NCBI GenBank assembly: GCA_017383665.1
Contig: JAFNWA010000050.1
Span: 1 to 7,025, forward strand
Direction: 5' to 3'
DNA: 7,025 bases
Source: Bacteroidaceae bacterium
Lineage (GTDB): Bacteria > Bacteroidota > Bacteroidia > Bacteroidales > Bacteroidaceae
Made by a program: the position numbers and the translations under genes. Shown here piece by piece: positions 1-6,622 of the stretch. The stretch's first letter is position 1. Each line of letters begins with the position of its first letter. The notes under the pieces were generated by a model that saw nothing but the letters and a program-made list of their open reading frames with translations, was not told the origin of the DNA and made no database searches.

Positions 1-28
1 AATCTCTGATTTCTTTTGATGTGAGCAT
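1..28 (-). CDS. alaS: Alanyl-tRNA synthetase, N-terminal fragment (runs off the left edge)
   Basis: Only the first nine codons lie in the window. Read on the minus strand from the ATG at 28-26 they give MLTSKEIRD. This closely resembles the start of Bacteroidales AlaS proteins as I remember them (MLTAKE-RD, followed by a phenylalanine-rich helix) and fits the E. coli pattern, in which AlaS begins with a short leader then EIR. AlaS charges tRNA-Ala in the cytoplasm. The gene is divergent from the M23 peptidase gene, an arrangement I also recall in Bacteroides. The identification rests on nine residues plus context, so it is a good guess rather than proof. A GC-rich hairpin lies about 35 bases before the start codon. 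Confidence 0.72.
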
Positions 29-63
29 ATTGTACTGTTTGTTTAATTTGTCTGTGTTCTAAA

Positions 64-87
64 AATCTCGCACGCACGCGCAAGATT
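64..87 (-). promoter_or_regulatory. Inverted repeat / RNA hairpin in the alaS leader
   Basis: Read on the minus strand, AATCT (87-83) pairs with AGATT (68-64). The interior continues the pairing to give a 10-bp stem (eight Watson-Crick and two G-U pairs) closed by a four-base GTGC loop. A short T run (five T counting the stem end) follows, then 35 bases to the alaS ATG. On the plus strand the two G-U pairs become A-C mismatches, so the structure favours an alaS-sense RNA. It could be a leader hairpin, a weak attenuator, or a DNA-level protein site. The pairing is seen; any regulatory function is inferred. Confidence 0.45.
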
Positions 88-90
88 CCG

Positions 91-98
91 CAAATTAA
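91..98 (-). promoter_or_regulatory. Possible alaS -7 promoter element
   Basis: On the minus strand this reads TTAATTTG, one mismatch from the Bacteroidetes -7 consensus TAnnTTTG. It would place transcription start near 85-87, at the outer edge of the leader hairpin. No convincing TTTG-like -33 element is visible 19-21 bases further upstream, so the call is tentative. Confidence 0.28.
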
Positions 99-174
99 CA
101 ACAATTTAGGAAATAAATCGCTCTCAATGGCAATAATATTGAAACCGTACACCATCTTTGCTGCTTTGGATAAA

Positions 175-183
175 TATTATTTG
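175..183 (+). promoter_or_regulatory. Possible promoter for the M23-MerR pair
   Basis: TATTATTTG resembles the Bacteroidetes -7 element TAnnTTTG but has one extra base between TA and TTTG. The leader would be about 45 bases. TTTG motifs at 157-160 and 165-168 lie too close to be a standard -33 element. The rest of the 29-232 intergenic region shows only the alaS leader hairpin on the other strand. Confidence 0.25.
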
Positions 184-232
184 CATAAAAAGAGAGGTTT
201 TACTAAATTTGCCATATCATTCAAGGATTTCA

Positions 233-1207
233 ATGCGAAAGAAATACTACATATTTAACCCGGACACGAGAACATACGACCGTGTCTATCCGAATTTTGC
301 ACAGAAGTTTCTCACGAACTTGCGTCGTGCGATACTTTTTATAATTTTCGGTGCCGGTGCATTCCTGGTATTTCATCTGTTTGTGGATAAACCTTCGGTG
401 GAGAAACTTGAAAATGAGAACTCTCAGATTCTTGCGCAATATGAGATACTCTCCAAGCGCCTTGATGATGCAATGCTTGTTCTCCAGGATATACAGCAGC
501 GCGATGATAACCTCTACAGGGTAATGCTTGATGCAGAGCCCATTTCGTCCGAGGTGCGCAACGCCGGTTACGGAGGTACAAACCGATATGACGAGCTTCT
601 AAAAATGGACCAATCTGAACTCCTTGTAGAGACTACCCAAAAGATTGATTTGCTGGAGAAACAGTTGTTCATGCAGATAAAATCCTTTGACGAGATTGTG
701 GCACTCGACAAGGATTCCAAGGTGCGCCTGCGCCATACTCCGGCGATACAGCCTATATCAAACAGGGATCTCAAGCGCACAGCATCGGGATATGGCTATA
801 GAATGGACCCGGTTTACAATGTGCGCACATTCCACAAGGGAATGGACTTTTCATGTGACAAGAAAACTCCTGTATATGCCACAGCCGATGGCGTTGTGGA
901 GAGTGCCAAGTGGATGTCGGGATATGGTTATACTGTGATTATTGATCACGGCTATGGATACAAGACTCTTTATGCGCATCTTTTGGACAAGAAATTCCTT
1001 GTGAAAAAAGGACAGAAGGTCGTGCGAGGCGAGCAGATTGCACTGAGTGGAAATTCGGGCAAGAGTACCGGTCCACATCTTCATTACGAGGTGATAGTCA
1101 AAGGCAAACACGAGAATCCTATCAATTACTATTTCATGGACCTGGATGCCGACGGGTATGACCAGATGCTGCAAATGGCCGAGAATCACGGAAAAATATA
1201 TGATTGA
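233..1207 (+). CDS. Membrane-anchored M23 (LytM-type) peptidoglycan endopeptidase
   Basis: The 324-residue product has a short basic cytoplasmic N-terminus, one hydrophobic segment (about 33-51), a coiled-coil-like periplasmic stretch (about 54-160) and a C-terminal M23 domain (about 180-300). The zinc and catalytic motifs are complete: His201 and Asp205 in HKGMD, His249 in YAHL, and His282/His284 in HLH after GP. It is therefore expected to be an active zinc endopeptidase cutting peptidoglycan cross-bridges or stem peptides, held at the inner membrane, with the coiled coil as a spacer or partner-binding region, as in other M23 proteins of this build. The start at 233 is preferred because AAGGA sits five bases upstream and the product begins with MRKKYYIFNP. 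An in-frame TTG at 158 would add 25 residues ahead of a normal N-terminus. Three bases separate it from the MerR gene, which suggests an operon. The precise cell-wall role (elongation, division, activation of other hydrolases) is not visible. Confidence 0.9.
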   Translation: MRKKYYIFNPDTRTYDRVYPNFAQKFLTNLRRAILFIIFGAGAFLVFHLFVDKPSVEKLENENSQILAQYEILSKRLDDAMLVLQDIQQRDDNLYRVMLDAEPISSEVRNAGYGGTNRYDELLKMDQSELLVETTQKIDLLEKQLFMQIKSFDEIVALDKDSKVRLRHTPAIQPISNRDLKRTASGYGYRMDPVYNVRTFHKGMDFSCDKKTPVYATADGVVESAKWMSGYGYTVIIDHGYGYKTLYAHLLDKKFLVKKGQKVVRGEQIALSGNSGKSTGPHLHYEVIVKGKHENPINYYFMDLDADGYDQMLQMAENHGKIYD

Positions 1208-1210
1208 TAT

Positions 1211-1561
1211 ATGGCACTCAATACAAACAAAGACTTGAAGATGTACTACTCCATCAAGGAGGTGGCAAAGGAACTTTCGGTAACAGAGACAACACTCCGT
1301 TATTGGGAGAGTGTGTTCCCGCAGGTTTCGCCATATAAAGGTGCTAACGGTGTGCGCCGTTATACCAAGGATGATGTGAAAATCCTGCGTACAATAGTAT
1401 ATCTTGTCAAGGAACGCAAACTCACGCTTGCCGGTGCAAAGAAACAGTTGAAGGGCGGCGGCCCCAAAGAGAGTGCAGAGACAAACAGCGATGTTATTGA
1501 CCGTCTGAAAAGAATAAAGAATGAGTTGCTGGGTATAAAACAGGAACTTGATGCTCTCTGA
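1211..1561 (+). CDS. Short MerR-family transcriptional regulator
   Basis: This 116-residue protein has a MerR winged helix-turn-helix at about 12-80. The region starting YYSIKEVAKELSVTETTLRYWE is the helix-turn-helix, the YTKDDVKILRTI region forms the wing and following helix, and the segment through LTLAGAKKQL completes the fold. After it comes only a short charged helix (about 93-116) that could dimerise. There is no separate effector-binding domain and no cysteine, so it is unlikely to sense metals or redox like classical MerR proteins. It resembles the small MerR proteins found beside M23 peptidase and alaS genes in Bacteroidales. The ATG at 1211 lies three bases after the peptidase stop with no clear Shine-Dalgarno, which suggests translational coupling. 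A second ATG at 1241 would shorten it by ten residues. The target genes are unknown; the neighbouring operon or alaS are natural candidates. Confidence 0.87.
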   Translation: MALNTNKDLKMYYSIKEVAKELSVTETTLRYWESVFPQVSPYKGANGVRRYTKDDVKILRTIVYLVKERKLTLAGAKKQLKGGGPKESAETNSDVIDRLKRIKNELLGIKQELDAL

Positions 1562-1582
1562 TTATCCAATCCCCGGGCCTTC

Positions 1583-3010
1583 CTACAACAGTGGAGAAAA
1601 CAGTTTGATAAACGATTCGGCACAGCGCTTGAAGAAGTGACGCTGCCGATACTCGTTTGCTGTCAGTGGACGGCACTGCTGCTGATCATCGAGGAACTGC
1701 TCTTTCTGTTTTTGTGCAACACCCCTGTCATATACAATGGCACTGACCTCAAAATTGTAGAAGAAACTTCTGAAGTCAAGGTTTGTCGAACCCACAGATG
1801 TTATATAGTCATCGCACACAACAGTCTTGCAGTGCAACATTCCTCCGCGGTACAGGTAAACCTTTACTCCTGCATCCAGCAGGCTGCCAAGGTATGACAT
1901 TGCTGCATAGTCGGCAATGGCGCTGTCCGATTTCTCCGGTATCATTAGCCTTACATCCACCCCCGACATTGATGCATTCCTGAGTGATAGCAAAAAGATT
2001 TCGTCGGGCATGAAATATGGTGTCTGCAAATAGATGTATCTCTTTGCCTGTGAAAGGAGTTTTATATATCCTCCGACAATCGCCCTGACATTGCCTACCG
2101 GGTTTGATGTCGCAACTTGTACATAGGAGTTGCCACTCTCCTTTGTGACGGGGAAATAACGCTTGCCACTGAGCATGGTGCGATTTGCGAAATACCAGTC
2201 AATGAGAAATGAACTTTGCAGGCCATTCACGGCCATACCCCGTAGCAATAACATTGTATCTCTCCACTTCAGCCCTTTGATTCCTTTTAGGTAGCGGTCT
2301 GCAATATTGCTTCCGCCAATAAATCCTACTTTGCCGTCAACAATAATTATTTTCCTGTGATTCCGATAGTTGAACCTGTTCGAGAGTAGAGGAAATTTCA
2401 CTTTCAAGAAAGATTCTGCATATATTCCGGCGCAACGCATGCTTTCAAAGAACTCCTTGTTAACCTTCCAACATCCCACGCTGTCATATATCAAACGGAC
2501 TTCAACTCCCTGCCTTGCTTTCGCGACAAGAGCATCGCGAAGACGGCCGCCAAACTCGTCATTCTCAAAAATGTAGAACTGTAAATGTATGTGTTCTTTG
2601 GCATCTGATATGATCTCGAAAAGACGATTGGAGAACTCTTTGGTGTCGCTCAACAGCTCAATCTCGTCGGCCGGCAGCAACGGAGCCTTGGAACTGTTTT
2701 CAAAATATGTGGCAAGTGATTGATATTCGGGTTGTATGAGCCCTTTGGCATCACTGTTTACCTCTAATGTGCTGCGTTGCTTTATCTGTGACAGAAGACG
2801 CTTGCCTGCCAGTCTTTTTTTACGCGTGTCACGTCCGAAGAAGAAGTATATCAATAGCCCTAAAAAGGGTATGAAAATGAACACCATAATCCACGCCAGT
2901 GTTTTTACGGTATCACGGTTTCTCAACATCACCCTGATCATGATAATTATTACCACAATCCAATATAACCAATAGAGGGTTCCCATTACGGCAGCGTTAC
3001 TCCAATTCAT
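1583..3010 (-). CDS. cls: Cardiolipin synthase (two-HKD phospholipase D family)
   Basis: The 475-residue product has two N-terminal membrane helices (about 8-27 and 37-58, with the PLDc_N-type NRD...AWI sequence between them). Two complete HKD motifs follow: His218/Lys220/Asp225, followed by the glycine-serine-asparagine motif GGSN, and His393/Lys395/Asp400, followed by GSTN. Length and layout match bacterial ClsA-type enzymes (about 480 residues), which join two phosphatidylglycerol molecules into cardiolipin and glycerol at the inner membrane. All catalytic residues are present, so it should be active. The start at 3010 gives a hydrophobic N-terminus without an extra tail. The gene ends 21 bp from the oppositely directed MerR gene. 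It lies 90 bp downstream of the barrel-protein gene on the same strand, but a terminator sits between them, so it probably has its own promoter. The exact substrate preference (phosphatidylglycerol versus phosphatidylethanolamine as donor) cannot be read from sequence alone. Confidence 0.92.
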   Translation of the reverse strand: MNWSNAAVMGTLYWLYWIVVIIIMIRVMLRNRDTVKTLAWIMVFIFIPFLGLLIYFFFGRDTRKKRLAGKRLLSQIKQRSTLEVNSDAKGLIQPEYQSLATYFENSSKAPLLPADEIELLSDTKEFSNRLFEIISDAKEHIHLQFYIFENDEFGGRLRDALVAKARQGVEVRLIYDSVGCWKVNKEFFESMRCAGIYAESFLKVKFPLLSNRFNYRNHRKIIIVDGKVGFIGGSNIADRYLKGIKGLKWRDTMLLLRGMAVNGLQSSFLIDWYFANRTMLSGKRYFPVTKESGNSYVQVATSNPVGNVRAIVGGYIKLLSQAKRYIYLQTPYFMPDEIFLLSLRNASMSGVDVRLMIPEKSDSAIADYAAMSYLGSLLDAGVKVYLYRGGMLHCKTVVCDDYITSVGSTNLDFRSFFYNFEVSAIVYDRGVAQKQKEQFLDDQQQCRPLTANEYRQRHFFKRCAESFIKLFSPLL

Positions 3011-3028
3011 TGTTTCTGTGACTTTCTG

Positions 3029-3036
3029 CGAAGATA
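3029..3036 (-). promoter_or_regulatory. Possible cls -7 promoter element
   Basis: On the minus strand this reads TATCTTCG, one mismatch from TAnnTTTG, followed by C as is common in this phylum. The only TTTG-like -33 candidate upstream lies in the right arm of the terminator stem, about 23 bases away, slightly longer than usual. The leader would be about 15-20 bases and lacks a strong Shine-Dalgarno. Confidence 0.33.
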
Positions 3037-3048
3037 AACATAAAGAAA

Positions 3049-3082
3049 TAAAAAAGAGACAAAAACTGTTGATTTTTGTCTC
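3049..3082 (-). terminator. Intrinsic terminator of the outer-membrane barrel gene
   Basis: A perfect 10-bp inverted repeat (3056-3065 with 3073-3082) encloses a seven-base loop. Read on the minus strand the stem begins GAGACAAAAA and ends GTCTC, followed directly by a run of six T and then ATTT. The T tract lies on the correct side for the minus-strand barrel gene, whose stop is 18 bases before the stem. The T run inside the stem gives weak partial activity on the plus strand at most. Confidence 0.82.
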
Positions 3083-3100
3083 CTTTGTGTAACCATTGTA

Positions 3101-6040
3101 TCAGAAAGGTCTTCCGCCTCCCGGAGGCATCATCCCCGGTGGAGGTGTCATTCCTGCCGGCGGCATTCCATATTCTCGTGCACCCTTGCCTTTTTTGCCC
3201 TTATCGCCGGTGTCGTTGAATTTGTACGATAGGTTCAGCATGCAGTAGCTGTATATTGCATTGTTCTCAGAATCCCTGCGGTAGAGAGCCTCTACGACAC
3301 GGCTGATATTACTCTGCTGTTGCAGGATGTCAAACAATTGCAGTGACACGGTCAAGGCGTTCTTTGAAAGGAAACTTGCTGATAACTGTGCATTCCATAT
3401 GAGTTCGTCTGTGTTTGCATTGGGGTCGCTGTAACCACGACGGCTACTCATCGACAGGTTGGTTGAAATCTTGATATTGTACCAAGGCAAAGTGTAGTTC
3501 ACGCTTGGACCATAAGAGAAATTGAACACATTCATCTTGTCCTCCGGTTGTGCCGTTGATTTTGAATGTGAATAACGGAAGAAGCCATTCAGTGAAATGT
3601 CCCAATTCTCAGCACGGTAGTTTGCGGTAAGGCGCTCGCCTACATTCACTGTCCTTGCAATGCTTTTGTCCTTGTTCTCGCGGTCACTGTCCATACTTAT
3701 GTATGAGACTCTGTTTGAATATCCCGCGTCTGTGAAAGTGCTATAGGTGAATTTCGTGTTTGCCGGTACAGCAGAATTGAAGACAAAGCCTCCGCTGACA
3801 TCCCAGTTGCCGTTTATGTTATCCGGGATTGTTGTTGTAACACCTGTTGACTCTTCATATATTGCTCTGCGTGTAATGGCATTTATTGTGTTTGAATAAT
3901 TTGCAAACACATTTATTCCTCTTTGCGCATCGGGATTGTATGTGCTGAAATTCGCGTTTACATTGTTTGAGAATGATGGTTTCAGTCCGGGATTACCTTC
4001 TGTAATCTGCAAAGGATTTGAATCATCTCTTATATTCAACAGGTCTGTCATTGATGGTTGCGATGTAGAACCACGGTAGCGTATGTTGAGCGTTGTCTGC
4101 TTTGACCACTTGTAACGGAAACGAATGTTGGGAGATATATAATCCATTACACTTCGTGTAAGAACAGTGTCCATTCCCAGATGTTTGTAATCAAGTTTTG
4201 TCTGTTGTGGCAGCCAGTTGACTCCGGCATTGAGATTTATTTTCTCTGTCACATACCTGAATGTAAGCCCAACCTCGTGTTTTTGTGTGCGGTAGGTTGA
4301 ATAACGGCTCAATGCTGTGTCGATACAACTCGCCAGTTCTTTTGGCAGTTCCGGGCGTGTAAAGTCCGGACTAACATTAAGTATGTAATCGGCGATAGTA
4401 TCAAAGCTGTATGTCGAGCGGTCATTGTTGTTGTAACTTTGGTTGTAACTATAGCTCAACTGCAAGAATAGATTCTTGGTCAAGGGCTCAGTATAACTGA
4501 AATTAAGGTTGTAGCTCCAGTTGCTGCCGGGCGTTGTCGAATAGCGTTGCTGTCTTGTTGACCTGCCGGTTGCCTGATAGTACTCGATGTTGTTGTTTGA
4601 AAAGTTTTCACTTTTGCTGTCGGCGTAGGAAAAATCTCCTCTGAATGTAAGGTTTCTACCTGGTTTGTTCAATCTGCGGTTAACCTGTAATCTTGTACTG
4701 AACGAGAGGTTTTCTCCCATGGACTGCGACTTGTTGTTGTTGTCATTTATTGCAATCCCCTTCAGGTTGTCCGACACCTCTCCATAAGCATCCTTGCCAT
4801 AATTACTTTCATAGTTAAATGGATTTTCATTGAATGTCGCCGAGAGGCTTTCACTCCATGAATCTGAATTTGAGTAACTGATGGTAGGTCTGAATATGAT
4901 GTTTGTCAAGGTGTCTGGTTTCCACTCCAAACGGAAGTTGGCATTTATTCTTGTGTTTCCGCTCAAGCTGTTGCTACGGCTGTTCGAGAACTGGTTTCGC
5001 CCTAACTGTGGCATGAATGTCTCGGTCGAACTCCAATTCCTGACATCATTTTTCACCCGGTTGCCGCGTATGTTTCCGCCAAGTTCCAGTTTGTCATTCT
5101 CGTAAGCAAAGTTAAAACCTGCCAGTTTGGGCGAGGATATACCATTGTTCCCGCCGCCACCGAATCCGCGACCACGGCCGTCGGAGAAACTCTGGTCACC
5201 CAAGTTGTTTGCCGACATTACAAGGGTGTACTGGGCTACATCGTTATAGTAACTTGTAGTATTGCGGAGACGGTAGAGCAGATGCTCGGCACTAAAGTCG
5301 GAACCGCCGCCAATATCGGTATTCGAGAAGAATCCGTCAGCAACGCCCTGTTTCATCTGCAAATCGAGAACAGTCTCCTCCTCACCGTCATCAATACCTG
5401 TCATTCGGGTGAAGTCGCTTTTCTTGTCATAGAATTTTACTTTATCGACAGCATCAACCGAAATGTTCTTCAATGCAATCTCCTTTTCGGTTCCAAAGAA
5501 ATCCTTGCCCTTCATTAGGATACGGTTCACTGTTTTTCCATTTATCTTGATGGTTCCGTCATCGGCAATGTCCACACCCGGATATTTTTTTATAAGTTCT
5601 TCAAGCATAGAACCTTCGGCTACACGAAAAGCAGCGGTGTTGAATACCAAAGTGTCTTCGGCCACAACAACAGGTGGAACCTCTTCACTTACAACGACTT
5701 CATCAAGCAGTTTGCCCTGTTGTGTCATTTCAATCCTGCCAAGTTCGCAAATCTTTCCTGCCTCTATCGTTACATCCCGGTCAATGGTTTTGCATCCCAC
5801 ATATGATACCCTTATGAAGTATTTGCCGGCTTGTGCCTTCATGTTGATTTTGCCATCAATGTCGCTTATCATACCTGTCTTGAACACAGAATCGGGCAGT
5901 GAATACATCTGTACTGTTGCTGCAATAAGTGGCTCTCCGGTCTCTTTGTAATAGATTTCGGCAGATAATGTTCCATCTTTCTTCTGTGCGAAAGCGAAAG
6001 AAGAGAAAAATAACAACAAAAACAATAATCCTTTTCTCAT
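3101..6040 (-). CDS. TonB-receptor-like outer-membrane beta-barrel protein with carboxypeptidase-regulatory-like domain
   Basis: With the ATG at 6040 the product has 979 residues. It begins with a signal peptide (about 1-18, basic MRK, leucine/phenylalanine core, cleavage after AFA before QKK). Next come a carboxypeptidase-regulatory-like beta-sandwich (about 24-105, with the family-typical TGEPLIAATVQ and SDIDGK segments) and a plug-like domain (about 112-200, opening LDEVVV and containing YPGVDI and a following INGK turn). A long beta-barrel rich in aromatic, Asn and Ser residues runs from about 205 to 944. This matches the Bacteroidetes 'outer membrane beta-barrel family' (OMP_b-brl_3 type), related to TonB-dependent receptors. 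No SusD partner lies beside it, so it is probably not a glycan-importing SusC. The substrate is unknown. A glycine-rich loop is present at about 287-300. The last 35 residues are a Lys/Gly then Pro/Met/Gly-rich tail beyond the final YKF strand. An in-frame TTG at 6064 would add eight residues before the signal peptide and is rejected. Confidence 0.87.
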   Translation of the reverse strand: MRKGLLFLLLFFSSFAFAQKKDGTLSAEIYYKETGEPLIAATVQMYSLPDSVFKTGMISDIDGKINMKAQAGKYFIRVSYVGCKTIDRDVTIEAGKICELGRIEMTQQGKLLDEVVVSEEVPPVVVAEDTLVFNTAAFRVAEGSMLEELIKKYPGVDIADDGTIKINGKTVNRILMKGKDFFGTEKEIALKNISVDAVDKVKFYDKKSDFTRMTGIDDGEEETVLDLQMKQGVADGFFSNTDIGGGSDFSAEHLLYRLRNTTSYYNDVAQYTLVMSANNLGDQSFSDGRGRGFGGGGNNGISSPKLAGFNFAYENDKLELGGNIRGNRVKNDVRNWSSTETFMPQLGRNQFSNSRSNSLSGNTRINANFRLEWKPDTLTNIIFRPTISYSNSDSWSESLSATFNENPFNYESNYGKDAYGEVSDNLKGIAINDNNNKSQSMGENLSFSTRLQVNRRLNKPGRNLTFRGDFSYADSKSENFSNNNIEYYQATGRSTRQQRYSTTPGSNWSYNLNFSYTEPLTKNLFLQLSYSYNQSYNNNDRSTYSFDTIADYILNVSPDFTRPELPKELASCIDTALSRYSTYRTQKHEVGLTFRYVTEKINLNAGVNWLPQQTKLDYKHLGMDTVLTRSVMDYISPNIRFRYKWSKQTTLNIRYRGSTSQPSMTDLLNIRDDSNPLQITEGNPGLKPSFSNNVNANFSTYNPDAQRGINVFANYSNTINAITRRAIYEESTGVTTTIPDNINGNWDVSGGFVFNSAVPANTKFTYSTFTDAGYSNRVSYISMDSDRENKDKSIARTVNVGERLTANYRAENWDISLNGFFRYSHSKSTAQPEDKMNVFNFSYGPSVNYTLPWYNIKISTNLSMSSRRGYSDPNANTDELIWNAQLSASFLSKNALTVSLQLFDILQQQSNISRVVEALYRRDSENNAIYSYCMLNLSYKFNDTGDKGKKGKGAREYGMPPAGMTPPPGMMPPGGGRPF

Positions 6041-6110
6041 ATCTGTTTTGTAAGTTTTACTCAATATTTTCTATTTGACTCAAAGTCTGGTAAAAAGTTT
6101 AAAGTGTGTG

Positions 6111-6118
6111 CAAAAATA
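6111..6118 (-). promoter_or_regulatory. Likely -7 promoter element of the outer-membrane barrel gene
   Basis: On the minus strand this reads TATTTTTG followed by C, a full match to TAnnTTTG. Transcription would start near 6104, giving an AT-rich leader of about 65 bases without a Shine-Dalgarno, which is usual for this phylum. No clear TTTG is present at -33. Confidence 0.5.
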
Positions 6119-6160
6119 TAAAAAATAAATAATTTTAGAGGGTATTCCATTCTCCTGCGT

Positions 6161-6168
6161 TATATTTG
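6161..6168 (+). promoter_or_regulatory. Likely -7 promoter element of the 133-aa gene, abutting its start codon
   Basis: TATATTTG followed by C is a full match to the Bacteroidetes -7 consensus TAnnTTTG. A TTTTAG sequence at 6133-6138, 22 bases upstream, may serve as a weak -33 element. The ATG at 6173 begins only four bases after the element, so the transcript would have little or no leader. Together with the element at 6111-6118 it forms a divergent promoter region. Confidence 0.5.
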
Positions 6169-6172
6169 CGAA

Positions 6173-6574
6173 ATGGAAGAGTGCGTGGAAAAACACAACA
6201 TAGCTGTATGTTTTGAAAAGATTGTCGGCATTGAGCCACCTGACGGTTTTGGTGAGCCCTTCATTGCGGCCTTTTCTGCATTGTATAAAGGAGAACGGGA
6301 CGAAATCTTGGCAGCCGCTTATATCTGTTCGTTATTCCTTTCGGCCATTCACGCGGAATTCCCGACGATGAGACTTCGTACTTTTACAAATTATGTTCAT
6401 GAGAACTATACTCGTTTTTCATTCAATTGTAAAATGTATGATGCTATTTTTGCTCAAATGAAAGTGAGTGATGACTTCGCAACCGTTCTGCTGGATAGCA
6501 ATGCCGGACTCACTTTAATCAATTGTAGTAAAGAGGATGTGTTTGATGCTCTTGACTTTTATACAAACAGGTGA
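6173..6574 (+). CDS. Hypothetical 133-residue protein of unknown function
   Basis: I do not recognise this family. The product is a soluble, probably mostly helical protein. There is no signal peptide; an Ala/Leu-rich stretch at about 45-62 (AAAYICSLFLSAIHAEF) looks like an amphipathic or buried helix rather than a membrane span. It has five cysteines (4, 13, 52, 86, 118) with no metal-binding spacing, and an acidic C-terminal part. Coding is supported by an ordinary amino-acid composition, codon usage like its neighbours, and a good promoter element just upstream. The ATG at 6173 is the only plausible early start, because the next Met is residue 66; a GTG at codon 5 is possible if the mRNA needs a few leader bases. 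It is divergent from the barrel gene and lies 90 bp before the sigma-like gene on the same strand. A functional link with either is possible but not shown. Confidence 0.7.
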   Translation: MEECVEKHNIAVCFEKIVGIEPPDGFGEPFIAAFSALYKGERDEILAAAYICSLFLSAIHAEFPTMRLRTFTNYVHENYTRFSFNCKMYDAIFAQMKVSDDFATVLLDSNAGLTLINCSKEDVFDALDFYTNR

Positions 6575-6614
6575 AAAATTGAACCATTTTCTTCTTTTTG
6601 GCTCTGTTTTTTAC

Positions 6615-6622
6615 TATATTCG
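6615..6622 (+). promoter_or_regulatory. Possible -7 promoter element of the sigma-like gene
   Basis: TATATTCG differs from TAnnTTTG by one base and would start transcription near 6628, giving a leader of about 37 bases. The nearest TTTG (6597-6600) is 14 bases upstream, shorter than the usual 19-21, so the promoter is tentative. It overlaps the left arm of a palindrome. Confidence 0.33.

Noticed and set aside
158..232. N-terminal extension of the M23 peptidase from a TTG codon at 158
   Set aside because: The ATG at 233 has AAGGA five bases upstream and begins a normal basic N-terminus before the membrane helix; the extension has no recognisable role and covers the likely promoter.
1571..1578. 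CCCGGG palindrome between the convergent stops as a bidirectional terminator
   Set aside because: There is no loop and no flanking T tract on either strand.
1637..1983. Two overlapping plus-strand open frames opposite the cls 3' half
   Set aside because: They lie antisense to the second HKD domain of cls and have no recognisable protein features.
4420..4450. Short TTG/GTT-rich repeats in the barrel gene
   Set aside because: They encode asparagine- and tyrosine-rich barrel strands and loops; protein composition explains them.
5463..5951. 162-codon open frame on the plus strand inside the barrel gene
   Set aside because: It is antisense to the conserved signal, regulatory-like and plug domains, has a low-complexity Ser/Thr-rich product and no promoter; it is a shadow of the real gene.
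6041..6064. Eight-residue extension of the barrel protein from a TTG at 6064
   Set aside because: The ATG at 6040 starts a textbook signal peptide; the extension would put polar residues in front of it.
6573..6591. Possible terminator after the 133-aa gene (GAAAA paired with TTTTC, then T-rich sequence)
   Set aside because: The stem is only five mostly A-T pairs with a large loop, too weak to call.
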